DNA from: Candidatus Latescibacterota bacterium
GTDB taxonomy: Bacteria; Latescibacterota; UBA2968; UBA8231
Reading direction: 5' to 3'
Length of the DNA stretch: 64,000 bases
Assembly: GCA_022819745.1 (NCBI GenBank)
Contig: JAJEGS010000060.1
Coordinates: forward strand, 1-64,000
The notes under the pieces were generated by a model, which searched no databases, was not told where the DNA came from, and saw only the letters and a list, made by a program, of their open reading frames with translations. Of this stretch, positions 35,747 to 43,588 are shown piece by piece. The position numbers and the translations under genes were made by a program. Each line of letters opens with the position of its first letter. Within the stretch, counting starts at the first letter, position 1.

Positions 35747-37015
35747 TCAGGCATCAGTACGCCACAGGCGCGGTATCGGGCTAGTGGCTTGCTGCTCGGG
35801 CAAGTGCCAGTATTCGGCCTCTGGCGGGACCTCTTGCAGGTGCGGGCAGGTCATGCCGTGGCGGTCCCACACCACTTCGCCCGCGCGCAAGGTCAGCGCG
35901 CATTCAAGGCGGTGCTGGGCTTCGATGCAGGCCCAGCCGCAGTCGCGAAAGTAGAAGTTGCCCTCAAGGACGCCCAGCACGGCGATGTCGGCCTCAGAGC
36001 CGGGCGTCAAAGTCCCCAACTCGGGCCGGCGGATGGCGCTGGCGGGCGTGACGGTGGAGCGGTAGATCACTTCCTGTAAGGACATGTTCATGGCCAAGCA
36101 CTTGGACATAGTGTCGAGCATGGAGTGGACGTGGCCGTTTATATTGCCCATGTGCAGGTCAGTGCTGATAGAATCGGGCGGGAAGCCATCGGCAATAGCC
36201 GGCATGGCGGCGCGGTACCAGAAGCTAGCCGCCCCGTGCCCGAGGTCGAAGTGAATGCCCCGCTCGCGCGCCTTGTGCATGTAGTCGTACACCGCGCCAT
36301 CTTCATCGACGACGGGGAACTGGCGGGCAAAGACGTGGGTGTGGATGTCGCCGGGACGCAGGTGTTTGAGAAGGAGGTCGGGGTAGGAGCGCTCGGGCGG
36401 GCGCGGCCAAAAGTCAACCATCACCGGCATTTTACAGCGCTCCCCGGCCTCGACGGCCGCGTCAACCGAGGCCCACGGCGGATGCTCGTCGTCAAACGGC
36501 TTGGTGGTCCAATAGTGGGCGGTCTTGATGCCGACGCACACCTCGTCGTGGGCCGCAGCCATCTCGGCCGCCCGCTGAGGATCGAGGTTGGCGACGATTT
36601 GTTCGGGAGGGCCCATGCCTGGGGCGGCGATGTTGACGTAGGCGAACATGCGGATCTTGGAGTGGTCGATCACCGTCTCGCGGAAGTGCGCAAACTCCTC
36701 GGCCCCGGCTGTGCCCGTATCGACGCAGGTGGTTACACCCTCTTTGAGAAAGTGGGCGTCGGCGTGGAGACTGCCCACCAACCCGCCGGATTGGCGGGCG
36801 CGGGTATGGTACGTATGGACGTGGATGTCGAGTAGGCCCGGCACGACGACGAGATTGCCTACGTCGATGACGCGATGGGCGTCCGCCGGGGAAATGTCCT
36901 CTTCGACGCGGGCGATGCGGCCGTCGAGTACGCCGACGTCGGCGACGCCGTTGATGTCGTTGACAGGATCGATTACGTGGCCGCCTTTGAGTACTATTTC
37001 GAGCTTGCGGGGCAT
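35747..37015 (-). CDS. Amidohydrolase/deacetylase family metallohydrolase
   Basis: A 422-residue amidohydrolase-superfamily enzyme. The first metal motif is DIHVHTYH (H65, H67), the N-terminal beta-sandwich opens LKGGHVIDPVNDINGVADVGV, and later ligands include GIKTAHYW, DIHTHVFA and STDLHMGN. It most resembles the dihydroorotase-like subgroup that deacylates N-acyl amino acids or cleaves cyclic amides. No neighbour suggests a pathway: HrpA is downstream and the NfeD operon is divergent. The 147-bp gap after it holds a TTCGTCG...CGACGAA hairpin (35690-35716) without a T-tract. Confidence 0.88.
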   Translation of the reverse strand: MPRKLEIVLKGGHVIDPVNDINGVADVGVLDGRIARVEEDISPADAHRVIDVGNLVVVPGLLDIHVHTYHTRARQSGGLVGSLHADAHFLKEGVTTCVDTGTAGAEEFAHFRETVIDHSKIRMFAYVNIAAPGMGPPEQIVANLDPQRAAEMAAAHDEVCVGIKTAHYWTTKPFDDEHPPWASVDAAVEAGERCKMPVMVDFWPRPPERSYPDLLLKHLRPGDIHTHVFARQFPVVDEDGAVYDYMHKARERGIHFDLGHGAASFWYRAAMPAIADGFPPDSISTDLHMGNINGHVHSMLDTMSKCLAMNMSLQEVIYRSTVTPASAIRRPELGTLTPGSEADIAVLGVLEGNFYFRDCGWACIEAQHRLECALTLRAGEVVWDRHGMTCPHLQEVPPEAEYWHLPEQQATSPIPRLWRTDA

Positions 37016-37088
37016 GGTTTTTTCGTTTCGGATGTTGTAGTGAGAATCAAAAAGTAGGCTGGGGCAAAAGGAGGGTCAAATGAGGTTG

Positions 37089-37118
37089 TTGACAATGGTC
37101 AGATGCTTAGAGTACAAT
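37089..37118 (+). promoter_or_regulatory. Sigma-70-type promoter of the NfeD/flotillin operon
   Basis: A perfect -35 TTGACA (37089-37094), an 18-bp spacer and -10 TACAAT (37113-37118). The transcript would start near 37125, giving a leader of about 25 nt with no clear Shine-Dalgarno before the ATG at 37149. Confidence 0.7.
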
Positions 37119-37148
37119 TATCGGATTATAGCGTATATTCAATAGCAA

Positions 37149-38468
37149 ATGCGACATCTTATCTATACACTCCTAATTTTGGCGGCTGGCAGCGCCCAAG
37201 CCCAAACCGTCTATCGCGTCCATCTCAAGCTAGAGGGCATGATTGACCCAGGCGTGGCGGCCTTTGTCGAGCGCGTGATCGTCGAGGCCGACGAGACCAA
37301 AGCCGACGCGATCGTCTTTGAGATCGACACCTTTGGCGGGCGCGTCGATGCGGCCACTGTGATCCGCGACGCCATCCTCGACGCCGAAACCCTGACCATC
37401 GCCTTTATCAATAAGCGGGCGATTTCGGCCGGGGCGCTCATCTCGCTGGCCTGCGACAAGATCGTCATGACGCAAGCCTCGACTATGGGTGCGACTACCC
37501 CGGTCGATGCCACGGGCGACAAAGCTAGCGACAAAATAACCTCTTATATGCGCGCCGAAATGCGCGCCACGGCCGAGCGCACCGGTCGCAACGTCAAGAT
37601 TGCCGAGGCCATGGTCGATGAGCGCGTCGATGTGCCGGGCCTGAGCGCCGAAGCGGGTCGGCCAGCCACTCTGACCACCGAGCAGGCGCTCAACTACCAG
37701 ATGGCCGACGAGACAGCCGAGACGCTGGTCGAGCTGTTGCGCATCTACGATTTAGGCGAGGCCGAAATCGTCGAGGTCGAGCTCAACTGGACCGAGCACG
37801 TCTTGCGTATGTTGACCCATCCGGTCGTCACTTCGATCTTGCTGGCCGTGGCCATGTTCGGCTTAATCGCCGAGGTGCGCACGCCCGGTTGGGGCTTGGG
37901 CGGCACGTTGGCGCTAGTGGCGCTGGGGCTTTTCTTTGGCAGCCACTTGATCGTCCACCTAGCGGAGTGGCAGGAACTGGCGCTCTTTGCGGTGGGCGTG
38001 ACGCTTTTGGTCGTCGAACTGGTGGCTATTCCGGGCTTTGGCATTGTGGGCGTGTTGGGTATCGGAGCGATGCTTGCGAGCGTAGTGATCACCCAATTGG
38101 GCGATTTTCAATTGTGGAGTTTCGAGGAAATCGTCTCGGTGATCGGGCGTCTCGCCGGCTCGATGATCGGCGCGTTCGTACTCTCGCTCATCGTTTTGCG
38201 CTCCCTGCCCAAGTTCGCCGCCTTCAACCGCCTAGTACTCCACAACGAAATCAAGGCCGCTGATGGGTACACTTCCTCCTCGCGCACGACCGACGATGAG
38301 CTGTTGGGCAAGGAAGGGGTCACGGTTAGCTACCTGCGGCCCTCGGGTATCGCCCTGTTGGGAGGCAAGCGGCTCACCGTGATCGCCGAAGGCGAATTCA
38401 TCGAAGCGCAGCGGCCCATTAAAGTAGTAGAAGCCCGTGGCAGCCGAGTGGTGGTGAAGGCGCTATGA
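37149..38468 (+). CDS. NfeD family membrane-bound ClpP-class serine protease
   Basis: A 439-residue protein: signal peptide (MRHLIYTLLILAAGSAQA), a periplasmic ClpP-like protease domain (about 25-215), four or five transmembrane helices (about 225-350) and a C-terminal OB-fold NfeD domain (to 439). AISAGALISLACD holds the predicted nucleophile Ser, and the Lys of the Ser-Lys dyad would be in the following GDKASDK region. Such proteases (1510-N type) cleave stomatin-like partners. It overlaps the next NfeD gene by 4 bp (ATGA) and is followed by a flotillin-like gene, the classic partner arrangement. Confidence 0.92.
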   Translation: MRHLIYTLLILAAGSAQAQTVYRVHLKLEGMIDPGVAAFVERVIVEADETKADAIVFEIDTFGGRVDAATVIRDAILDAETLTIAFINKRAISAGALISLACDKIVMTQASTMGATTPVDATGDKASDKITSYMRAEMRATAERTGRNVKIAEAMVDERVDVPGLSAEAGRPATLTTEQALNYQMADETAETLVELLRIYDLGEAEIVEVELNWTEHVLRMLTHPVVTSILLAVAMFGLIAEVRTPGWGLGGTLALVALGLFFGSHLIVHLAEWQELALFAVGVTLLVVELVAIPGFGIVGVLGIGAMLASVVITQLGDFQLWSFEEIVSVIGRLAGSMIGAFVLSLIVLRSLPKFAAFNRLVLHNEIKAADGYTSSSRTTDDELLGKEGVTVSYLRPSGIALLGGKRLTVIAEGEFIEAQRPIKVVEARGSRVVVKAL

Positions 38469-38974
38469 GCTTTCTGGGAGGAGAGGTGTTGGAATGGGTT
38501 TATTCGCTGGCCCTGCTAGTGCTCGGCTTTGTGCTGGTGCTCTTGGAAATTTTCGTAATCCCAGGGCTCAATATCTTCGGCATCGTTGGTTTGCTGACTG
38601 CCGTCGCTGGCATTGGCTATGCCTATATGAACATGGGCGGCTTGGCGGCTGGCGTCGTGGCGGGCTTGGGGCTTGTGGGCACCGCCATCTTGGTGCGGCT
38701 GATGCTCAAGGTCCGCGCTTGGAACCGCTTGGTGCTCAACGATGGCATGACGCGCAAGGCCGGCTACGATTCGGTCAAGCCCGGCCGCGAGGCATTGCTC
38801 GGGCAGACGGGCGAGGCGGTTACGACGCTGCGGCCAGCGGGGCGGGCGCAATTTGGCGAACGGGTATTCGACGTAGTCAGCGAAGGTGGCTATATTGAAC
38901 GCGGTGAGCAGGTCGAGGTACTAAAAGTGGCTGGCAACAGAGTAGTAGTTCAGTCCGTCCAGTCCGAATCTTAG
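38465..38974 (+). CDS. Short NfeD-like membrane protein
   Basis: A 169-residue protein with two or three membrane helices (LVLGFVLVLLEIFVIPGLNIFGIVGLL and AGVVAGLGLVGTAILVRLML regions) and a C-terminal OB-fold domain (LLGQTGEAVTTLRPAGRAQFGERVFDV). It lacks the protease domain of its upstream partner. Short NfeD proteins bind stomatin/flotillin partners and help organise membrane microdomains. Translation is coupled to the preceding gene (ATGA); the flotillin-like gene starts 24 bp later. Confidence 0.9.
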   Translation: MSFLGGEVLEWVYSLALLVLGFVLVLLEIFVIPGLNIFGIVGLLTAVAGIGYAYMNMGGLAAGVVAGLGLVGTAILVRLMLKVRAWNRLVLNDGMTRKAGYDSVKPGREALLGQTGEAVTTLRPAGRAQFGERVFDVVSEGGYIERGEQVEVLKVAGNRVVVQSVQSES

Positions 38975-38998
38975 TTCACTCCTTTCAAGGAGCTAATA

Positions 38999-39976
38999 AT
39001 GGAAGTTCTGTTTTTGGTCTTGGCGCTTTTCGGCATCATCATCTTTTTATCGCTCTTCACCTATTTCATTCCGGTGGGGCTGTGGATTTCGGCCTATTTC
39101 GCCGGAGTCAGGGTGGCGATTTTCAAGGACTTGGTGGGTATGCGACTGCGCAAGGTGCCACCGCGACAGATCGTCGGCCCCAAAATCAGCGCCGCTAAGG
39201 CGGGGCTGGATGTCGGCTTGGAGAGCATGGAAGCCCACTACTTGGCCGGCGGCAACGTCAACGCGGTGATTTTGGCCCTGATCTCGGCTGACAAGGCCAA
39301 CATCGACCTGAGCTTTGAGCGGGCCGCGAGCATCGACTTGGCGGGCCGCGACGTGCTCGACGCGGTCAAAGTCAGCGTCAATCCGAAGGTGATCAACACG
39401 CCCCTGATTGCGGCGATTGCCAAAGACGGTATTCAGGTCAAGGCCACCTGCCGAGTAACCGTGCGCGCCAATATCGACCGCTTGGTCGGCGGTGCCGGCG
39501 AGGAGACGATCATCGCCCGGGTCGGCGAGGGGATCGTTACCACCATCGGCTCGGCTTCGACGCACAAAGAGGTGCTCGAAAATCCCGATCTGATCTCCCG
39601 GCGCGTGCTAGAAAAGGGCCTCGACTCGGAGACGGCCTTTGAGATTCTCTCGATTGACATCGCCGATGTCGATGTGGGCGAGAATATCGGCGCTAAGTTG
39701 CAGACCGATCAGGCGGATGCCGATCTCAAAATTGCCCAAGCCAAGGCCGAGGAACGCCGGGCCATGGCCCAGGCGCGCGAGCAGGAGATGACGGCCCAAG
39801 TAGTAGAGATGGAATCGCGGGTCAAGGAAGCCGAGGCCGAAGTGCCGCGTGCGATGGCCGAGGCCTTCCGCGAGGGCAACTTGGGCATTATGGACTACTA
39901 CCGCATGCGCAATATCCAAGCTGACACGGATATGCGCGACTCCATTTCCGAAAGCGGCGAGGATCGCGACAACTAG
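38999..39976 (+). CDS. floA: Flotillin-like protein FloA (UPF0365)
   Basis: A 325-residue protein with one N-terminal membrane hairpin ([28 protein letters not shown]), a PHB/SPFH-type domain and a C-terminal helical segment rich in Glu, Ala and Lys ([25 protein letters not shown] split here). Sequences such as [23 protein letters not shown] and [19 protein letters not shown] match the UPF0365/YqfA family. It oligomerises at the inner membrane and marks functional microdomains. The NfeD-NfeD-FloA order mirrors the yqeZ-yqfA operon of Bacillus. AAGGAG precedes the ATG. Confidence 0.93.
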   Translation: MEVLFLVLALFGIIIFLSLFTYFIPVGLWISAYFAGVRVAIFKDLVGMRLRKVPPRQIVGPKISAAKAGLDVGLESMEAHYLAGGNVNAVILALISADKANIDLSFERAASIDLAGRDVLDAVKVSVNPKVINTPLIAAIAKDGIQVKATCRVTVRANIDRLVGGAGEETIIARVGEGIVTTIGSASTHKEVLENPDLISRRVLEKGLDSETAFEILSIDIADVDVGENIGAKLQTDQADADLKIAQAKAEERRAMAQAREQEMTAQVVEMESRVKEAEAEVPRAMAEAFREGNLGIMDYYRMRNIQADTDMRDSISESGEDRDN

Positions 39977-39979
39977 TCC

Positions 39980-40468
39980 ATGGAACTCCTACTCTTTACC
40001 CTCGCCATCCTGTTCAGCATATTTTCGGCGCTGATGGAGCGTCGCAAGCGTCGCAAACGGCTTGAAGAGGCCCAACAACAGCACGCCGAGATCGAACAGC
40101 AGCATGCCGAGGTCAATCCGGCCACGCCTGTTGTCGTCGAGGAAAAGAAGGAAGAAGAGCCCAGCTTTGGGTGGCCTTTTGACGGGGATCCCTTTGAGGA
40201 GCCGGTTCCTGTCGAGGTTGATCCGGCCGAAGCTGAGCGGGAGGCGCTAGAGGCCGAGCGGCAGGCGCTAGAGGCCGAGCGGCGCGCCGTGGCGGCCGAA
40301 AAGCTGGCCATGGAGCGGCTAAAGGAGACCAAGCCCCAAGAGTCAGGCGAGGAGCGGCGACCTCGTCGCACCCGGAGTCGCTGGTTCCTCACCCCTCAGA
40401 CAGCGCGCGATGCGATCGTCTATATGGAAATCCTCGGCAAGCCGAAGAGCGAACGAGAGGAGTGGTAA
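39980..40468 (+). CDS. Charged coiled-coil protein with N-terminal membrane helix
   Basis: A 162-residue protein starting 3 bp after the FloA stop. It has one N-terminal helix (LLLFTLAILFSIFSALM), then arginine/lysine-rich and glutamate-rich coiled coil, including a 21-bp tandem duplication (40241-40261 and 40262-40282) that doubles an EALEAER heptad-like unit. It ends in a compact segment (TPQTARDAIVYMEILGKPKSE) that looks conserved and functional. I do not recognise the family. The position suggests an accessory of the NfeD/FloA complex. The tRNA begins 10 bp after its stop. Confidence 0.75.
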   Translation: MELLLFTLAILFSIFSALMERRKRRKRLEEAQQQHAEIEQQHAEVNPATPVVVEEKKEEEPSFGWPFDGDPFEEPVPVEVDPAEAEREALEAERQALEAERRAVAAEKLAMERLKETKPQESGEERRPRRTRSRWFLTPQTARDAIVYMEILGKPKSEREEW

Positions 40469-40477
40469 ATGGTATAA

Positions 40478-40564
40478 GCCGGAGTGGCGGAATTGGTAGA
40501 CGCGCTGGATTCAAAATCCTGTATCCGCAAGGGTGTGTGGGTTCGAGTCCCACCTCCGGCACCA
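40478..40564 (+). tRNA. tRNA-Leu (CAA anticodon)
   Basis: A complete class II tRNA: acceptor stem GCCGGAG (40478-40484) with CTCCGGC (40554-40560), discriminator A and encoded CCA (40561-40564). The D-loop has TGG...GGTAGAC, the anticodon stem-loop GGATTCAAAATCC gives anticodon CAA, the variable arm is long, and the T-loop is GGTTCGAGTCC. It reads UUG codons. Only 9 bases separate it from the upstream protein stop, so it is probably co-transcribed with the NfeD/FloA operon. Confidence 0.97.
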
Positions 40565-40581
40565 TTTTGACTAACCGTTGT

Positions 40582-40617
40582 AAGCTAGCGATGCGGAACC
40601 ACTCGTATCGCTAGCTT
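40582..40617 (+). terminator. Hairpin terminator after tRNA-Leu
   Basis: AAGCTAGCGAT...ATCGCTAGCTT is a perfect 11-bp stem, extendable by three pairs (GCG/CGT with one G-U), with an 8-base loop. The downstream sequence is only modestly T-rich. It probably ends the operon-tRNA transcript. Confidence 0.6.
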
Positions 40618-40746
40618 CATCTGTTCCCTTTGTACCCCTATGGGCTGCGTAATTTTACCTCCCCTTTTCTTTCCCGTGTGTCGAAAGCTCAATTAATTTT
40701 CTCCCCTTTTTTTTACGTCCCCAAGTTCCGAAAGGAGATAACCGCC

Positions 40747-40905
40747 GTGACATCTCCGGAAATAAGACGCCTTTTCGACATCGTCTCGGTACTCGTTCTG
40801 CTGATTGTAGTTCCGGCGTACATCTTCTGTCGCTTGGGACTCATTCTGCTGATTGCAGTTCCGACAGCTTACATCTTCTACCGTCTGAGGTCGCACGCTG
40901 ACTAA
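40747..40905 (+). CDS. Tiny two-helix membrane protein with internal duplication (52 aa)
   Basis: The GTG at 40747 is preceded by AAAGGAG at a 9-base spacing and gives a 52-residue protein, almost entirely two membrane helices: VLLIVVPAYIFCRLG and ILLIAVPTAYIFYRLR. The two helices are a tandem duplication visible in the DNA (CTGCTGATTGTAGTTCCG and CTGCTGATTGCAGTTCCG, then ACATCTTCT twice). An upstream in-frame start at 40630 would add 39 residues without a ribosome site. The function is unknown; it could be a small regulatory or toxin-like membrane peptide. The region is AT-rich relative to its flanks. Confidence 0.55.
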   Translation: MTSPEIRRLFDIVSVLVLLIVVPAYIFCRLGLILLIAVPTAYIFYRLRSHAD

Positions 40906-40917
40906 CGGGACGAGACC

Positions 40918-42708
40918 GTGCAAACGCTAAAAGGCCAAACCCGCACTGCGCCGCCGCTATGGGCGGTCTTGGAGCGGCGACTGATCGACGCGATCGACGA
41001 GGTGGCACCGATTTTTCTCGAGAAGTACACCCGCCCCGGCGGCAGCCTGATTTGGAAGGAAGAATATCCCGGCGACGGGGTCTGGGCCGACGACCTGTAC
41101 GAGGCATTTTTCAACTGGCCTCACTACTATGCCCTAGGCGGCAGCGAGTACACGGGCGTCAAGGCTCTAGAAGAGTGGAATGCCATCACTCGGCAGCTAG
41201 AGCATGACTACGGCCGCGTCACCCGCGAGTTTATCAACGACGACGACTGGTTCCACAACGCGGAAAACTACATCTACTTCTATCACTTGGGGATGGCCGA
41301 CCCAACCAACGCCGAGACGCGCCGCCGGGCGCAGCGCTTTGCCGGATTGTACTTGAACGACGACCCAGCCGTGCCCAACTACGACCCCGACCACCGCATC
41401 GTGCGCTCGCCCTGCAGCGGCAGCAAGGGGCCGCTCTTGCAAATGCGGCGCGGCGAAATCCACTACGACCTCACCCACGACCACGCCACGCTAGGGCCGA
41501 GCTTTGCTTTGCCCGCTAATTGGTGGGAGGACCCCGAGACCAAACGCCGCGTTGAAGAGCAATTCGACCAAGTGGTCATGCAAGGCGACGTGACCGTCAA
41601 CTTGGGCGTCGTGGCGCTGGTGGCAACGGCCTTTCTCCACACCGGCGAGGCGCGGTATCGGGAGTGGATCGAGGAGTACGTAGGGGCCTGGATAGAGCGC
41701 ACCGAGGCCAACGGCGGCATCGTCCCAGATAACATCGGCCCCAACGGCATCGTCGGCGAGATGCGCCAAGGGCAGTGGTGGGGCGGGCTGTACGGCTGGA
41801 CCGGGCGCTATGGACACAACATGATGGCCCACTCGATCACCTCGGCGGTGGAAGCTGCGCTGTTGGTCACGGGCGAGCCCCGCTACTTGGACTTGCTCCG
41901 CATGCACATGGATGCGCTAGTCGCGCACGGCCGCGAGGAAGGGGGGCGGCTACTCGTGCCCTACAAGCACACGGACGAAGGCTGGACCGACTTCAACCCC
42001 ATCAATTCCAATGCGCCGATCCACTTGTGGGCCGCGTCCATGGAGGAGCGCGACTGGCAGCGGCTGGAGACTTTGCGCCGGGGAGCCGAAGACGAGTGGA
42101 AGCAGGTAGGTCAGCGCGGGCCGCGTTCGCTTGACGACCGCGCCTGGACCCGCTTTCTCGCCGGCGAGTCTCCGGATTACCCCGAGCGCATCTTGCAGGC
42201 CAACTACCGCGAGGTCTGCGACCGCATCGCCAAGGTCATAGACGACGAACAGAATCTGACCCAACTCGACGTACACTGGTGGCAGCAGGTCAACCCAGTG
42301 GTCACTGAAGCCTTGGTGCAGCTAACAACCGGCGCGCCGCAAACCATCTACTGGGGCGGATTGGCGCAAGGGCGGGTGCGCTATTTCGACGGCGAGCAGC
42401 AACGACCGGGTTTGCCCTCAGATGTAGCTGCCCTAGTGACCGGCTTCAGCGCTGACAGTGCGGAACTGACGTTGGTCAACTTGAGCACGAGCCGCACGCG
42501 GCAGGTAATCGTCGGCGCTGGCAGCTTTGGCGAGCACTGCTTTGGCCGGGTGCAAGCTGGCGAAGAGGTTCTCGATGTGGATAGCACTTATTTCCAAGTT
42601 GAATTGGCACCAGCCAGCCAAATCGAATTGTCGCTCGCCATGCGGCGTTACTGCCAGCAGCCCAGCTTTCGCTTACCTTGGCACGGCGACGGGATTCCCT
42701 ACCGATAG
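40918..42708 (+). CDS. Conserved protein of unknown function, probable alpha/alpha-barrel glycan enzyme (596 aa)
   Basis: A 596-residue cytoplasmic protein starting at a GTG. The central part is helix-rich and full of Trp, Tyr, Asp and Glu (DDLYEAFFNWPHYYALGG, WWGGLYGWTGRYGHNMMAHS, NSNAPIHLWAASM), a texture typical of (alpha/alpha)6 glycosidases and lyases. The last 130 residues look like a beta-sandwich. I cannot assign a family. It lies 12 bp after the tiny membrane protein and is followed by a PhyH gene; similar long unknowns beside PhyH genes are common in this kind of genome, but I cannot confirm it here. Confidence 0.8.
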   Translation: MQTLKGQTRTAPPLWAVLERRLIDAIDEVAPIFLEKYTRPGGSLIWKEEYPGDGVWADDLYEAFFNWPHYYALGGSEYTGVKALEEWNAITRQLEHDYGRVTREFINDDDWFHNAENYIYFYHLGMADPTNAETRRRAQRFAGLYLNDDPAVPNYDPDHRIVRSPCSGSKGPLLQMRRGEIHYDLTHDHATLGPSFALPANWWEDPETKRRVEEQFDQVVMQGDVTVNLGVVALVATAFLHTGEARYREWIEEYVGAWIERTEANGGIVPDNIGPNGIVGEMRQGQWWGGLYGWTGRYGHNMMAHSITSAVEAALLVTGEPRYLDLLRMHMDALVAHGREEGGRLLVPYKHTDEGWTDFNPINSNAPIHLWAASMEERDWQRLETLRRGAEDEWKQVGQRGPRSLDDRAWTRFLAGESPDYPERILQANYREVCDRIAKVIDDEQNLTQLDVHWWQQVNPVVTEALVQLTTGAPQTIYWGGLAQGRVRYFDGEQQRPGLPSDVAALVTGFSADSAELTLVNLSTSRTRQVIVGAGSFGEHCFGRVQAGEEVLDVDSTYFQVELAPASQIELSLAMRRYCQQPSFRLPWHGDGIPYR

Positions 42709-42714
42709 GATTGA

Positions 42715-42771
42715 CCGACGTCTCTGGCGTCGGCCATTTTCCGATTGTAGGGGCAATCCTTGTGGTTGCCC
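42715..42771. repeat. Two adjacent intergenic hairpins
   Basis: CCGACG (42715-42720) pairs with CGTCGG (42728-42733), followed by a short T-run, a possible weak terminator for the 596-residue gene. Next, GGGCAATCC (42751-42759) pairs with GGTTGCCC (42764-42771) around TTGT with one bulged base; the GTAGGGGCAATCCTTGTGG form resembles a repeat class common in environmental genomes. Confidence 0.55.
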
Positions 42772-42795
42772 TCCTTCCAATCAGGAGATAAAGCG

Positions 42796-43542
42796 ATGGA
42801 CCAAGCCGACCGCGATCTTTTTGCCGCAAACGGCTATCTCAACCTAGGGCAGGTGCTCGACAACGACGACGTGCAATACTTCCGCGCCATGTTCGATGGG
42901 GACATGGAAAAGTATCCCTATTTCTGGCACCGCTACGGCCACCACCAGCACGCCAACTACGAGGCGTTGATCACCTCGCCGCAATTCGACGAACTGATTC
43001 GCCACCCGAAAATATACCCGACGATTGAGGCGCTGATGGGCGGGCCGCTCTGCTTTGGCGAGATCGGGCTGCGGATGATGCGGGCCTACGACGGCTCGTT
43101 GCACCAAGGTTGGCACCGCGACAGGCCGCATTGGGACGAGCATCCGTTCCGCATGGACTACATCCAACTCATGGTCTATCTGTCCGATGTCGATGAGGGG
43201 ACGCATTGTTTTTCGATCTCCCCGGAAGCAGTAAGCCAGCCGGTGCTCGAAGATAAGGAAGCACAGCTCAAGCGGGGCGGCGAGTACCACTTGCATGGGC
43301 CAGCGGGAACGTGCGCACTGTTTAACGTGGCCGTACTGCACACGGCGACGACGCGGCCCACGCAGGCAGAGCGGCGCACCGTGCAGATTTACTACGGGCA
43401 TCGCAACCGGGCACCGCTGGCGAACGATTCGAGTATTCCGGCGGCGTTTTGGCGGGATAGCGCAGATGCAGAGACGCGGGCTTTTTACGGAGTTTTGAAC
43501 GAGCGCACCAAGGTGTATTTGGCAGCGTTCCCCGGAGCTTGA
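42796..43542 (+). CDS. Phytanoyl-CoA dioxygenase (PhyH) family protein
   Basis: A 248-residue oxygenase with iron ligands H107-R-D109 (GWHRDRP) and H182 (VLHTATTR), and R193/R194 for 2-oxoglutarate. The ATG at 42796 has AGGAG eight bases upstream; an in-frame upstream start at 42760 falls in the hairpin region. It follows the 596-residue unknown on the same strand and precedes the diadenylate cyclase by 46 bp. The substrate is unknown. Confidence 0.88.
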   Translation: MDQADRDLFAANGYLNLGQVLDNDDVQYFRAMFDGDMEKYPYFWHRYGHHQHANYEALITSPQFDELIRHPKIYPTIEALMGGPLCFGEIGLRMMRAYDGSLHQGWHRDRPHWDEHPFRMDYIQLMVYLSDVDEGTHCFSISPEAVSQPVLEDKEAQLKRGGEYHLHGPAGTCALFNVAVLHTATTRPTQAERRTVQIYYGHRNRAPLANDSSIPAAFWRDSADAETRAFYGVLNERTKVYLAAFPGA

Positions 43543-43588
43543 CCTATTCCCTCTCGTTTAGAGCGGGGAGATGGCGAGATAGGTTATC

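Noticed and set aside
40478..40905. tRNA-Leu as an integration site for an island carrying the tiny membrane protein
   Set aside because: No integrase and no repeated tRNA 3' end were found downstream in the window.
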